Assembly (NCBI GenBank): GCA_934255485.1 | Contig: CAKQOG010000044.1 | Coordinates: 1-13,871, forward strand | DNA length: 13,871 bases | Source of the DNA: an uncultured Prevotellamassilia sp. | GTDB lineage: Bacteria > Bacteroidota > Bacteroidia > Bacteroidales > Bacteroidaceae | Reading direction: 5' to 3' | Shown here: one piece after another, positions 4,841 through 11,589 of the stretch | How the letters are laid out: every line of letters begins with the position of its first letter | How positions within the stretch are numbered: position 1 is the stretch's first letter | Program-made: the position numbers and the translations under genes | Notes under the pieces: generated by a model | Seen by the model: the letters and a program-made list of their open reading frames with translations, nothing else | Told to the model about the DNA's origin: nothing | The model's database searches: none

Positions 4841-5911
4841 ATGACAGAGATTTCTACGCTTGGAGAGTTTGGACTCATACACCACCTTACCTCAGATATG
4901 AAGATGCAAAACGCCTCTACCCTTCGTGGTGTGGGCGATGATTGCGCTGTGCTTAACTATAGTTCCGATCCATCAGACAACCGCCGTGTGCTTATAACAA
5001 CCGATATGCTTATGGAGGGCATACATTTCGACCTCACTTATACCCCACTCAAGCACTTGGGCTATAAAGCTGCTATGGTAAACCTCTCAGACGTTTATGC
5101 CATGAATGGCACACCGCGCCAACTGCTTGTGAGCATTGCCATGGGGCGTCGCATGAAGGTTGAACACATCGACGAACTCTATGCTGGCATACGTCTGGCT
5201 TGTGAGCGTCATGGGGTAGACATCGTTGGTGGCGACACCTCTTCGTCACTTACCGGACTCGCCATTAGCATTACCTGCATAGGCGAGGCTAATGCCGAAG
5301 ACATTGTTTATCGTTCGGGAGCCAACGATACCGACCTGCTCTGTGTGAGTGGCAATTTGGGTGCAGCTTATATGGGATTGCAGTTGATGGAGCGTGAGAA
5401 ACGTATTTTTGAGTCGCAAAAGGGTAACCCCGAAACGGCTGCTCAACCCGACTTTGCTGGGCGCGAATACCTTATTGAGCGCTTTTTAAAACCAGAGGCA
5501 CGTCGCGACATTATCCACCGTTTACACGAGGTTGGCATCCGTCCTACAGCCATGATGGACATTAGCGATGGCCTATCTTCTGAGGCCATGCATATTTGTC
5601 ACCAAAGCCACACGGGATGCCGCATCTACGAAGAGCGCATACCTATCGATTACCAAACTGCAGTTACTGCCGAGGAGTTTAACTTTAATGTTTACACGGC
5701 AGCACTCAATGGTGGCGAAGACTACGAGCTACTCTTTACGGTGCCACTTACCGACCACGAACGCATTGCGCAAATAGAGGATGTTAAGGTAATTGGGCAT
5801 ATTACTAAACCCGAACTTGGCACCAAACTCATTACACGCGACGGCAATGAATTCGACCTCAAAGCACAAGGTTGGAATGGCTTTGCTGAGAAAGAAGACG
5901 AAAATAAGTAG
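4841..5911 (+). CDS. thiL: Thiamine-monophosphate kinase ThiL
   Basis: ThiL phosphorylates thiamine monophosphate with ATP to give thiamine diphosphate, the active cofactor, in the cytoplasm. The 356-residue product has the family motifs in order: GVGDDCAV (30-37), TTDMLMEGIHF (53-63), NLSDVYAM (81-88), GGDT (130-133), MDISDGL (239-245) and NGGEDYELLF (290-299). These form the metal and ATP sites of the PurM/ThiL fold. The frame is open upstream to an ATG at 4718. The start at 4841 is chosen because it gives the standard MTEISTLGEFGLI N-terminus, and the upstream stretch is AT-rich and contains two inverted repeats. No other thiamine genes are nearby, so it stands alone. A 15-bp-stem hairpin just before the start may affect expression. 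Confidence 0.95.
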   Translation: MTEISTLGEFGLIHHLTSDMKMQNASTLRGVGDDCAVLNYSSDPSDNRRVLITTDMLMEGIHFDLTYTPLKHLGYKAAMVNLSDVYAMNGTPRQLLVSIAMGRRMKVEHIDELYAGIRLACERHGVDIVGGDTSSSLTGLAISITCIGEANAEDIVYRSGANDTDLLCVSGNLGAAYMGLQLMEREKRIFESQKGNPETAAQPDFAGREYLIERFLKPEARRDIIHRLHEVGIRPTAMMDISDGLSSEAMHICHQSHTGCRIYEERIPIDYQTAVTAEEFNFNVYTAALNGGEDYELLFTVPLTDHERIAQIEDVKVIGHITKPELGTKLITRDGNEFDLKAQGWNGFAEKEDENK

Positions 5912-5946
5912 CCTTATTATTAATATAAACATGTCTTTTTTGATTA

Positions 5947-5963
5947 GTAAGTAGACAAAATTA
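5947..5963 (+). repeat. Copy of the GTAAGTAG...CAAAATTA motif
   Basis: GTAAGTAGACAAAATTA lies between thiL and its terminator. It is the compact form (lacking the 3-4 nt insert) of the motif repeated at 8015-8113, and its CAAAATTA end reads as a -7-like TAATTTTG on the minus strand. Confidence 0.5.
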
Positions 5964-5993
5964 ACTTTGAAAAAATAAGATTTTGAGATACAT

Positions 5994-6043
5994 AAAAAAG
6001 AGTTCATCTTTTGCCACTCTTGGCAGGTGATGAACTCTTTTTT
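5994..6043. terminator. Bidirectional terminator between thiL and metY
   Basis: A perfect 15-bp stem (AAAAAAGAGTTCATC at 5994-6008, complement at 6029-6043) encloses an inner TGCCA/TGGCA hairpin (6012-6016, 6021-6025). The A-run on the left and T-run on the right give a U-tract for transcripts in both directions, fitting the convergent genes on either side. Confidence 0.9.
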
Positions 6044-6099
6044 TGTGTGAAATGAATTAGAATTAATAGTTTCGTTTTTGTGTTACTTATCAGTTTGGT

Positions 6100-7392
6100 T
6101 TATACCTTTTCGAGTGCTTGTGCCAAATCTGCAATAATGTCGTCGATGTGTTCAATACCGATGCTTAAGCGCACAGTTGAGGGAGTGATGTGTTGTTGTG
6201 CAAGCTCCTCGGGCGACATTTGCGAGTGAGTGGTAGTGTAAGGATGAATAACAAGACTCTTCACATCGGCCACGTTGGCAAGCAGTGAGAAAATCTTTAG
6301 GTTGTCGATAAAGCGCCAAGCTTCGTCTTTTCCACCCTTTATTTCGAAAGTAAAGATGCTACCACCACCATTTGGGAAGTACTTTTGGTAGAGTGCATGG
6401 TCGGGATGTGTTGGCAAAGAGGGGTGATTTACCTTAGCTACCTTGGGGTGATTAGCCAAGAAGTTTACTACCTTTAGTGCATTCTCTACATGGCGTTCTA
6501 CACGCAATGAAAGTGTTTCAAGGCCTTGAAGCAAGATAAAGGCATTGAATGGCGAGATGGTTGCACCCGTGTCACGCAACACAACGGCACGTATGCGAGT
6601 AACAAATGCTGCCTTACCTGCTACGTCAGCAAACACAGCTCCGTGGTATGAGGGGTCGGGTTTTGCCAATGTGGGATACTTGTCGGCATTTGCCTTCCAA
6701 TCGAATGTTCCGCCATCAACAATCACACCGCCAAGGCTCGAACCATGTCCACCAATAAACTTAGTGGCAGAGTGTACAACAATGTCGGCACCATGCTCAA
6801 TAGGGCGAATAAGGTATGGAGTACCAAAGGTATTGTCTACGATAAAGGGTATGTTATGGCGATGTGCCACCTCTGCAACGGCTTCGAGGTTAGTTACATC
6901 CGAGTTGGGGTTGCCAAAGGTTTCGGCATATACCACCTTGGTATTGGGCTGAATGGCTGCTTCGAGTGCATCAACATCATTCACTTTTACAATGGTGTTG
7001 GTAACACCCTGTGTGGCAAGCGTGTGGGTAATCAAGTTAAATGAGCCACCATATAGGTTGTCGGCAGCTACTATGTGGTCGCCACAACCCACAATGTTTT
7101 GCAAGGCATAAGTAACTGCTGCTGCACCACTTGCCACTGCTAAACCAGCCACACCACCTTCGAGGGCTGCCACGCGGTCTTCAAACACGCCTTGTGTTGA
7201 GTTGGTCAAACGGCCGTAAATGTTGCCTGCATCGCGCAAATCAAAGCGGTCGGCTGCATGTTGTGAATTGCGGAATACGTATGAAGTGGTTTGGTAGATA
7301 GGCACCGCACGCGCATCGGTTGCGGGGTCGGGTTGCTCTTGTCCTACGTGTACCTGAAGTGTCTCAAAATGGTATTTCTTATTGTCTGCCAT
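6100..7392 (-). CDS. metY: O-acetylhomoserine sulfhydrylase (MetY-type)
   Basis: A PLP enzyme of the Cys/Met metabolism family. It most likely joins O-acetylhomoserine and sulfide to give homocysteine for methionine synthesis in the cytoplasm. The 430-residue length and long C-terminal half are typical of O-acetylhomoserine sulfhydrylases; cystathionine synthases and lyases run nearer 380. Visible sites are Y59 and R61 in NIYGRLTNST (contact the neighbouring subunit's PLP phosphate), SGAAAV (88-93), D186 in VDNTFGTP (pairs with the pyridine nitrogen), and the Schiff-base lysine K211 in SATKFIGGHGSS. A full promoter lies 34 nt or more upstream. The gene is divergent from an Lrp/AsnC regulator with 134 bp between the starts, so control by amino-acid-sensing Lrp is likely. 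A methionine gamma-lyase-type activity is a less likely alternative. Confidence 0.93.
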   Translation of the reverse strand: MADNKKYHFETLQVHVGQEQPDPATDARAVPIYQTTSYVFRNSQHAADRFDLRDAGNIYGRLTNSTQGVFEDRVAALEGGVAGLAVASGAAAVTYALQNIVGCGDHIVAADNLYGGSFNLITHTLATQGVTNTIVKVNDVDALEAAIQPNTKVVYAETFGNPNSDVTNLEAVAEVAHRHNIPFIVDNTFGTPYLIRPIEHGADIVVHSATKFIGGHGSSLGGVIVDGGTFDWKANADKYPTLAKPDPSYHGAVFADVAGKAAFVTRIRAVVLRDTGATISPFNAFILLQGLETLSLRVERHVENALKVVNFLANHPKVAKVNHPSLPTHPDHALYQKYFPNGGGSIFTFEIKGGKDEAWRFIDNLKIFSLLANVADVKSLVIHPYTTTHSQMSPEELAQQHITPSTVRLSIGIEHIDDIIADLAQALEKV

Positions 7393-7432
7393 AGTCTTTA
7401 TAGTTTTTTGTTTTGTTGTTTGATTTCGGTTG

Positions 7433-7463
7433 CAAAGTTACAAACTACGGAATATTTCACCAA
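7433..7463 (-). promoter_or_regulatory. metY promoter
   Basis: On the minus strand TTG (7463-7461), a 20-bp spacer and TAACTTTG (7440-7433) match the -33/-7 consensus. The expected start is near 7426, giving a leader of about 34 nt. That leaves no room for a SAM riboswitch. Confidence 0.65.
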
Positions 7464-7491
7464 TACTTTTTAAAAACTAAGAAAATAATTC

Positions 7492-7499
7492 TATTTTTG
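7492..7499 (+). promoter_or_regulatory. lrp -7 box
   Basis: TATTTTTG matches TAnnTTTG; the start would be near 7506, with a leader of about 20 nt. The leader starts within GTAAGTAGAAAATTA (7505-7519), a copy of the dispersed motif, which places the motif at or just after the transcription start. The metY and lrp -7 boxes are about 50 bp apart and divergent. Confidence 0.55.
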
Positions 7500-7526
7500 T
7501 ATACGTAAGTAGAAAATTAATTCACC

Positions 7527-8018
7527 ATGGACCATCAAACAACACTTTCAACAGAAAAATATTCTATCGATGCCACCGACATCAAAATTCTTCAAGAGCT
7601 TCAGCACAATGCTCGTCTCACCACCAAGGAGTTAGCAGTCAGGGTAAACCTTAGTTCTACCCCCGTGTTTGAGCGTGTTAAGAGGCTTGAACGTGAGGGC
7701 ATTATACGCCAATACATTGCTGTGCTCAATGCCGAAAAGCTCAACCAAGGCTTTGTGGTGTTCTGCTCTATCAAGATGAGCAAAATTGGTCACGACATTG
7801 CTGCAGAGGTGGCACGCACCATTGCCTCTGTGCCCGAAGTTACTGAGTGTTACAACATTTCGGGTCACAACGATTATCTTTTAAAAATACATGCCCCCAA
7901 CATGAAGTACTACCAAGAGTTTGTACTCAATGTGCTTGGCACCATTCCTCACCTTGGCTCGCTCGAAAGTTCGTTTGTGATGGACGAGATTAAACACGAC
8001 TACGGGATTAGTCTGTAA
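7527..8018 (+). CDS. Lrp/AsnC family transcriptional regulator
   Basis: A feast/famine regulator that binds DNA as dimers or octamers and senses amino acids. The 163-residue product has an N-terminal AsnC-type helix-turn-helix at about 16-62 (DIKILQELQHNARLTTKELA, then NLSSTPVFERVKRLEREGII). The ligand-binding RAM domain is at about 76-155 and includes the loop ISGHNDYLLKI (111-121), where effector amino acids usually bind at dimer interfaces. It is divergent from metY, so it is likely to control methionine synthesis and itself from the shared 134-bp region. It is followed by an array of AT-rich motif copies that begins at its stop codon. The specific effector cannot be read from the sequence. 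Confidence 0.93.
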   Translation: MDHQTTLSTEKYSIDATDIKILQELQHNARLTTKELAVRVNLSSTPVFERVKRLEREGIIRQYIAVLNAEKLNQGFVVFCSIKMSKIGHDIAAEVARTIASVPEVTECYNISGHNDYLLKIHAPNMKYYQEFVLNVLGTIPHLGSLESSFVMDEIKHDYGISL

Positions 8019-8113
8019 GTAGGCAAAAACTACTTATAAGTAGGTATCCAAAATTATTTTTATAAGTAAGTGTACAAAATTTAATTATAAAAATAAGTAT
8101 GAACACCTATTTA
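8015..8113. repeat. Tandem degenerate ATAAGTAGGTGTnCAAAATTA motifs
   Basis: Four (G/A)TAAGTA-headed units start at 8015, 8036, 8062 and 8093: GTAAGTAGGCAAAAAC, ATAAGTAGGTATCCAAAATTA, ATAAGTAAGTGTACAAAATTT, and ATAAGTATG followed by the inverted end AACACCTATTTA. The spacings are 21, 26 and 31 bp. CTACTTATAAGTAG at 8030-8043 is a perfect 14-bp palindrome. A partial copy, ATAAGTAG, follows at 8144-8151, abutting the -7 box of the next gene. No coding role is seen. Confidence 0.65.
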
Positions 8114-8151
8114 ACAATTGTCAAATACGCATATATATTAAATATAAGTAG

Positions 8152-8159
8152 TATTTTTG
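8152..8159 (+). promoter_or_regulatory. -7 box for the DUF3298 gene
   Basis: TATTTTTG matches TAnnTTTG, with a start near 8166 and a leader of about 44 nt to the ATG at 8210. It directly follows a partial copy of the dispersed motif. It supports the 8210 start over the earlier in-frame ATG at 8099. Confidence 0.5.
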
Positions 8160-8209
8160 TCTGCACAATAAGCTACAACACCATACACATTATAATATAT
8201 AGCAACATT

Positions 8210-9265
8210 ATGAAAAAGAGAACCCTACTTGTGCCAACAGCCCTTTGCTTGGCATTTACCCTACCTATACAAGGACATAAAACCAACCATGTCGTTGCTC
8301 CCGACACCCCCGATACATTGGCTACCGATACCTTTGTTTCTGATAGCATTGACGACAATTATACCGAAGATGATGATTGGGCTACTGGCGACGATGACAA
8401 CGCTGCTGTCGACACTTTGGCGGCTGATTCGGTAGAGGACGCAAGCGAATTTTGCACCTTCGACGACAACCTGCTACCCAACTACGACACCGAAAATGCC
8501 GATTATAGCCAACTAAACAAAAAGGACTCCAACGCCAGTGTTACATTCTCTGCCACGCTCTTTAAACCAAGCAAAGAGAAGTATGGCGAACTAAAAGTGA
8601 ACGGAGGCTACAACCTTATGGCAAGCCACATACTCGCTGCCACACTCGATTCGGCTGCCGCTGCCAAATGGAAGGTTGAACCCCTCGACAAGATGTTTGA
8701 AAACAAATGGAAGGCCGTTAAAACACAATATAATACCGACATGGCAGAGATGGCTAAGTTTGCCGAAGGTGGCGAAATGCCCTCAGTAAGCTACTCATTC
8801 CACACCACTATCACCCCTGCATGGCAGTGGGCCGACAAGCATCTTACCACTTATGGCATTGAAGACGAAACCTACTTGGGCGGTGCCCACGGCATGCTCT
8901 ACCAATATTGCCTCACGCTTAATGAACAAACTGATAGCCTTATGGGGCTAACCGACATCTTTAAAGAAGAGGCGCTACCCGAGGTGTTTAAATTAGTAGG
9001 AGAAAAGCTCAAAACAGGTCCTCAAGCCGCCAACGACGAAGACACCTGGCCCTCAGTGGCTGAGGTTGTGCCCGCTCCCAATGCCAATGACTACTCTGTG
9101 CTTTCGGGACAAATGCAATTATACAAAGGCAAGTGGTATCCGCGTCCTGCCCTCACAGAGTGTGGCGTAGTGTTTACCTATCCGCCTTACGTTAAAAACT
9201 GCTATGCCGCAGGCACTATCAACATCTTGCTCAACTATAGCGAGGTGAAAGATTGGCTTAAATAA
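8210..9265 (+). CDS. Secreted DUF3298-domain protein with acidic linker
   Basis: A 351-residue exported protein of the DUF3298 (RsiV-like) type, usually paired with a DUF4163/PdaC-like domain; biochemical role unknown. The signal peptide is MKKRTLLVPTALCLAFTLPIQG (cleavage near residue 22), with no lipobox around Cys13. Residues about 31-99 form a low-complexity, Asp/Thr-rich linker (for example YTEDDDWATGDDDNAAVDTL). A DUF4163-like region spans about 110-215. The DUF3298 part follows, with YLGGAHGMLYQYCLTLN (222-238), LMGLTDIF (244-251), and the typical ending GVVFTYPPYVKNCYAAG...NYSEVKDWL (319-350). It is expected in the periplasm or at the cell surface. The ATG at 8210 is chosen for its signal peptide and the -7 box at 8152. 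It stands between the lrp-side motif array and a large palindrome. Confidence 0.85.
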   Translation: MKKRTLLVPTALCLAFTLPIQGHKTNHVVAPDTPDTLATDTFVSDSIDDNYTEDDDWATGDDDNAAVDTLAADSVEDASEFCTFDDNLLPNYDTENADYSQLNKKDSNASVTFSATLFKPSKEKYGELKVNGGYNLMASHILAATLDSAAAAKWKVEPLDKMFENKWKAVKTQYNTDMAEMAKFAEGGEMPSVSYSFHTTITPAWQWADKHLTTYGIEDETYLGGAHGMLYQYCLTLNEQTDSLMGLTDIFKEEALPEVFKLVGEKLKTGPQAANDEDTWPSVAEVVPAPNANDYSVLSGQMQLYKGKWYPRPALTECGVVFTYPPYVKNCYAAGTINILLNYSEVKDWLK

Positions 9266-9327
9266 TTCATACATTCGCATACTGCTGTATCAAGCAAACG
9301 TTGCTACTGGTGCAACTATGCGTATAT

Positions 9328-9381
9328 AGTTGGCGTATCACGGCCGTGATACGTGCGTATCATGGGCGTGATACGCCAACT
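9328..9381. repeat. 54-nt compound palindrome upstream of the hydrolase pair
   Basis: AGTTGGCGTATCACG (9328-9342) pairs perfectly with CGTGATACGCCAACT (9367-9381). After one G-G mismatch, 9 more pairs (9344-9352 with 9357-9365, one G-U) close on a 4-nt loop. The left half is itself a perfect 20-bp palindrome (9334-9353), and 9356-9375 is a near copy of it, so GTATCA/TGATAC alternates four times. It is GC-richer than its surroundings, has no T-run and lies 140 bp before the peptidase start. It may be a REP-like element, a multi-dimer operator or an RNA hairpin. Confidence 0.8.
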
Positions 9382-9387
9382 GCTTTC

Positions 9388-9441
9388 GTATGCTTAGACA
9401 GAAGCATGCACTGTTTGCGCTACAAAAGCACTGATTATCAG
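9388..9441. other. Two smaller inverted repeats after the palindrome
   Basis: ATGCTT (9390-9395) and AAGCAT (9402-9407) form a 6-bp stem, extendable to 8 with one G-U pair. CTGAT-T-ATCAG at 9431-9441 is a near-palindrome. Together with 9328-9381 they fill the 255-bp gap before the peptidase. No full TAnnTTTG box was found in the gap; the nearest is TCCCTTTG at 9478-9485. Confidence 0.4.
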
Positions 9442-9520
9442 CATTAATCGCGCTATCCGTAGACACTAAGCAATTTATCCCTTTGATACACACATCTACA
9501 ACATATAGCTCACATAGCTT

Positions 9521-11560
9521 ATGAAACACACCATTGCCACCATGATATTTGCTACTGCAACATCGCTTGGCGCACAAGCGCAAAGCACCGACACATTTAA
9601 ATATACCGACGAGCAGTTTGCCGACATACAAATGCTTCGCTACAAGGTTGAAGGATTTGACAAACTCACGTTAAAACAAAAAACCTTTATTTACTATCTG
9701 CAAGAGGCGGCACTCGAAGGGCGCGACATTCTGTTCGACCAAAACGGGCGTTACAATCTGCGCATACGCCGCATGCTCGAGGCGGTTTACACCCACTACA
9801 CGGGCAATAAGAAGAGCAACTTTTACGAGGGCTTATCCACTTACCTAAAGCGCGTGTGGTTTTCATCGGGCATTCACCACCACTATGGTTGCGAAAAGTT
9901 TCAGCCCACGTTTAGTGCTGATGAGTTTAGAACGGCACTTAAGGCGGTGCCACAAAGTGAGTTACCATTGGCCAAGGGGCAGAGTATCGACCAATTGTGC
10001 GACGAGGTGTTCCCCGTTATGTTCGACTCAAAGGTGATGCCTATGCGTGTAAACCAAGCCGATGGTGCCGACCTTATTAAAACCTCGGCTTGCAACTACT
10101 ATGCACCGGGCATTACACAAGCTGAGGCCGAGGAGTTTTATGCACAACGCAAGCCCACTGCCGACCCCGAACCCGTGATGATGGGCATGAATAGCCGTCT
10201 TGAGCGCAACGAATATGGCCGTCTTACTGAGCGCGTATGGCGCGTAGGGGGCATGTACTCGCCCGCAATTGAGTGCATTGTTAGCAACTTGCTAAAGGCA
10301 CGCCCTTATGCCGACACCGAGGCACAACAAAAGGTTATCGACCTGTTGGTTGAGGTGTATCGCACGGGCGACCTCCGCACCTTCGATGACTACTCTATTC
10401 ATTGGCTCAAAGACACCGAGAGCCTTGTAGACTTTACTAACTACTTTACCGAGTCGTATGGCGACCCCTTGGGCATGAAGGCTTCGTGGGAGGCTATCGT
10501 AAACTTTAAAGACCTTGCTGCCACCAAACGCACCGAAAAACTCTCTGCCAATGCGCAATGGTTTGAAGACCACTCACCCGTAGCCCCCGAGTTTAAAAAA
10601 TCGGAGGTGAAAGGCATTTCGGCCAAGGTTATCACTGCTGCCATTCTTGGTGGCGACCTTTATCCATCTACCGCCATCGGCATTAATCTGCCCAACTCCG
10701 ATTGGGTTCGTCGCGAATACGGCTCTAAGAGCGTTACGATAGGCAACCTTACCGATGCCTACAACAAGGCTTCGCATGGTAGCGGCATGGACAAGGAGTT
10801 TGTGATAGACGATGCTACCCGCCAACTCATTGCTCAATATGGCGATGCTTGCGACGACCTTCACACCGACCTTCACGAATGTCTTGGCCATGGTAGCGGA
10901 CGCCTTTTGCCAACCACCGACCCCGACTCGCTCAAAGCCTATGGCTCTACCATCGAGGAGGCACGTGCCGACCTCTTTGGACTTTACTACATTGCCGATC
11001 AAAAACTCGTAGACCTGGGACTTACACCTAACCTCGAGGCTTATAAAAGTCAGTACTACACCTACATGATGAATGGTCTGATCACACAACTTGTACGCAT
11101 CAAGCTGGGCAACAACATCGAGGAGGCACACATGCGCAATCGTGCCCTCATTGCTCGCTGGGCATACGAAAAGGGAAAGGACCACAAGGTGGTTGAACTA
11201 ATCAAACATAAGGGCAAAACCTACGTACGCATCAACGACTATGCTGCCTTGCGCCAACTCTTTGGCCGACTACTTGCTGAGATACAACGCATCAAGAGCG
11301 AGGGCGACTTTGAGGGTGCACGCCGATTGGTTGAGGGCTATGGCGTAAAGGTAGACCCCTCACTACACAAAGAGGTGCTCGACCGCTACGCTAAACTTAA
11401 CCTATCGCCCTACAAGGGATTTATCAACCCCGTTTACCATGCAGTGCGCGATGCCGAGGGCAACATCACCGATGTTACTATCGACTATAGCGAGCCTTAC
11501 GACCAACAAATGCTCCGCTATAGCCGCGACTACGCAACACTACCCTACATTAATAAATAG
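9521..11560 (+). CDS. Secreted dipeptidyl peptidase III (M49)
   Basis: A zinc metallopeptidase of family M49 that removes dipeptides from the N-termini of short peptides. The 679-residue product has the shortened zinc motif HECLGH (452-457; ligands H452 and H457, catalytic E453), the form known from Bacteroides DPP III, where eukaryotic enzymes have HELLGH. The second motif EEARAD (479-484) supplies the third zinc ligand, E480. Length fits the bacterial family. The N-terminus MKHTIATMIFATATSLGAQA is a Sec signal peptide, with cleavage near Gln21, so this copy probably works in the periplasm on imported peptides. It is followed after 29 nt by the GH84 gene and is probably co-transcribed with it. 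No canonical promoter is seen; a large palindrome lies upstream. Its real substrates are unknown. Confidence 0.94.
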   Translation: MKHTIATMIFATATSLGAQAQSTDTFKYTDEQFADIQMLRYKVEGFDKLTLKQKTFIYYLQEAALEGRDILFDQNGRYNLRIRRMLEAVYTHYTGNKKSNFYEGLSTYLKRVWFSSGIHHHYGCEKFQPTFSADEFRTALKAVPQSELPLAKGQSIDQLCDEVFPVMFDSKVMPMRVNQADGADLIKTSACNYYAPGITQAEAEEFYAQRKPTADPEPVMMGMNSRLERNEYGRLTERVWRVGGMYSPAIECIVSNLLKARPYADTEAQQKVIDLLVEVYRTGDLRTFDDYSIHWLKDTESLVDFTNYFTESYGDPLGMKASWEAIVNFKDLAATKRTEKLSANAQWFEDHSPVAPEFKKSEVKGISAKVITAAILGGDLYPSTAIGINLPNSDWVRREYGSKSVTIGNLTDAYNKASHGSGMDKEFVIDDATRQLIAQYGDACDDLHTDLHECLGHGSGRLLPTTDPDSLKAYGSTIEEARADLFGLYYIADQKLVDLGLTPNLEAYKSQYYTYMMNGLITQLVRIKLGNNIEEAHMRNRALIARWAYEKGKDHKVVELIKHKGKTYVRINDYAALRQLFGRLLAEIQRIKSEGDFEGARRLVEGYGVKVDPSLHKEVLDRYAKLNLSPYKGFINPVYHAVRDAEGNITDVTIDYSEPYDQQMLRYSRDYATLPYINK

Positions 11561-11589
11561 TATTTACACACACATCTAACACATACACA

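Noticed and set aside
6545..7044. Plus-strand frames inside metY
   Set aside because: They are antisense to a complete, motif-verified PLP enzyme and have no family features.
8015..8113. CRISPR array
   Set aside because: Units are short, degenerate and unevenly spaced (21, 26, 31 bp), without conserved repeats or spacers, and no cas genes are nearby.
9328..9381. Intrinsic terminator for the DUF3298 gene
   Set aside because: The stem is strong but no T-run follows on either strand, and its internal repeated-palindrome structure is unlike a terminator. It was kept as a repeat of unknown role.
10574..11185. Long minus-strand frame (203 codons) inside the peptidase gene
   Set aside because: It lies wholly antisense to the well-supported M49 gene, including its zinc motif, and its product resembles no known family. 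It is a shadow of codon bias.
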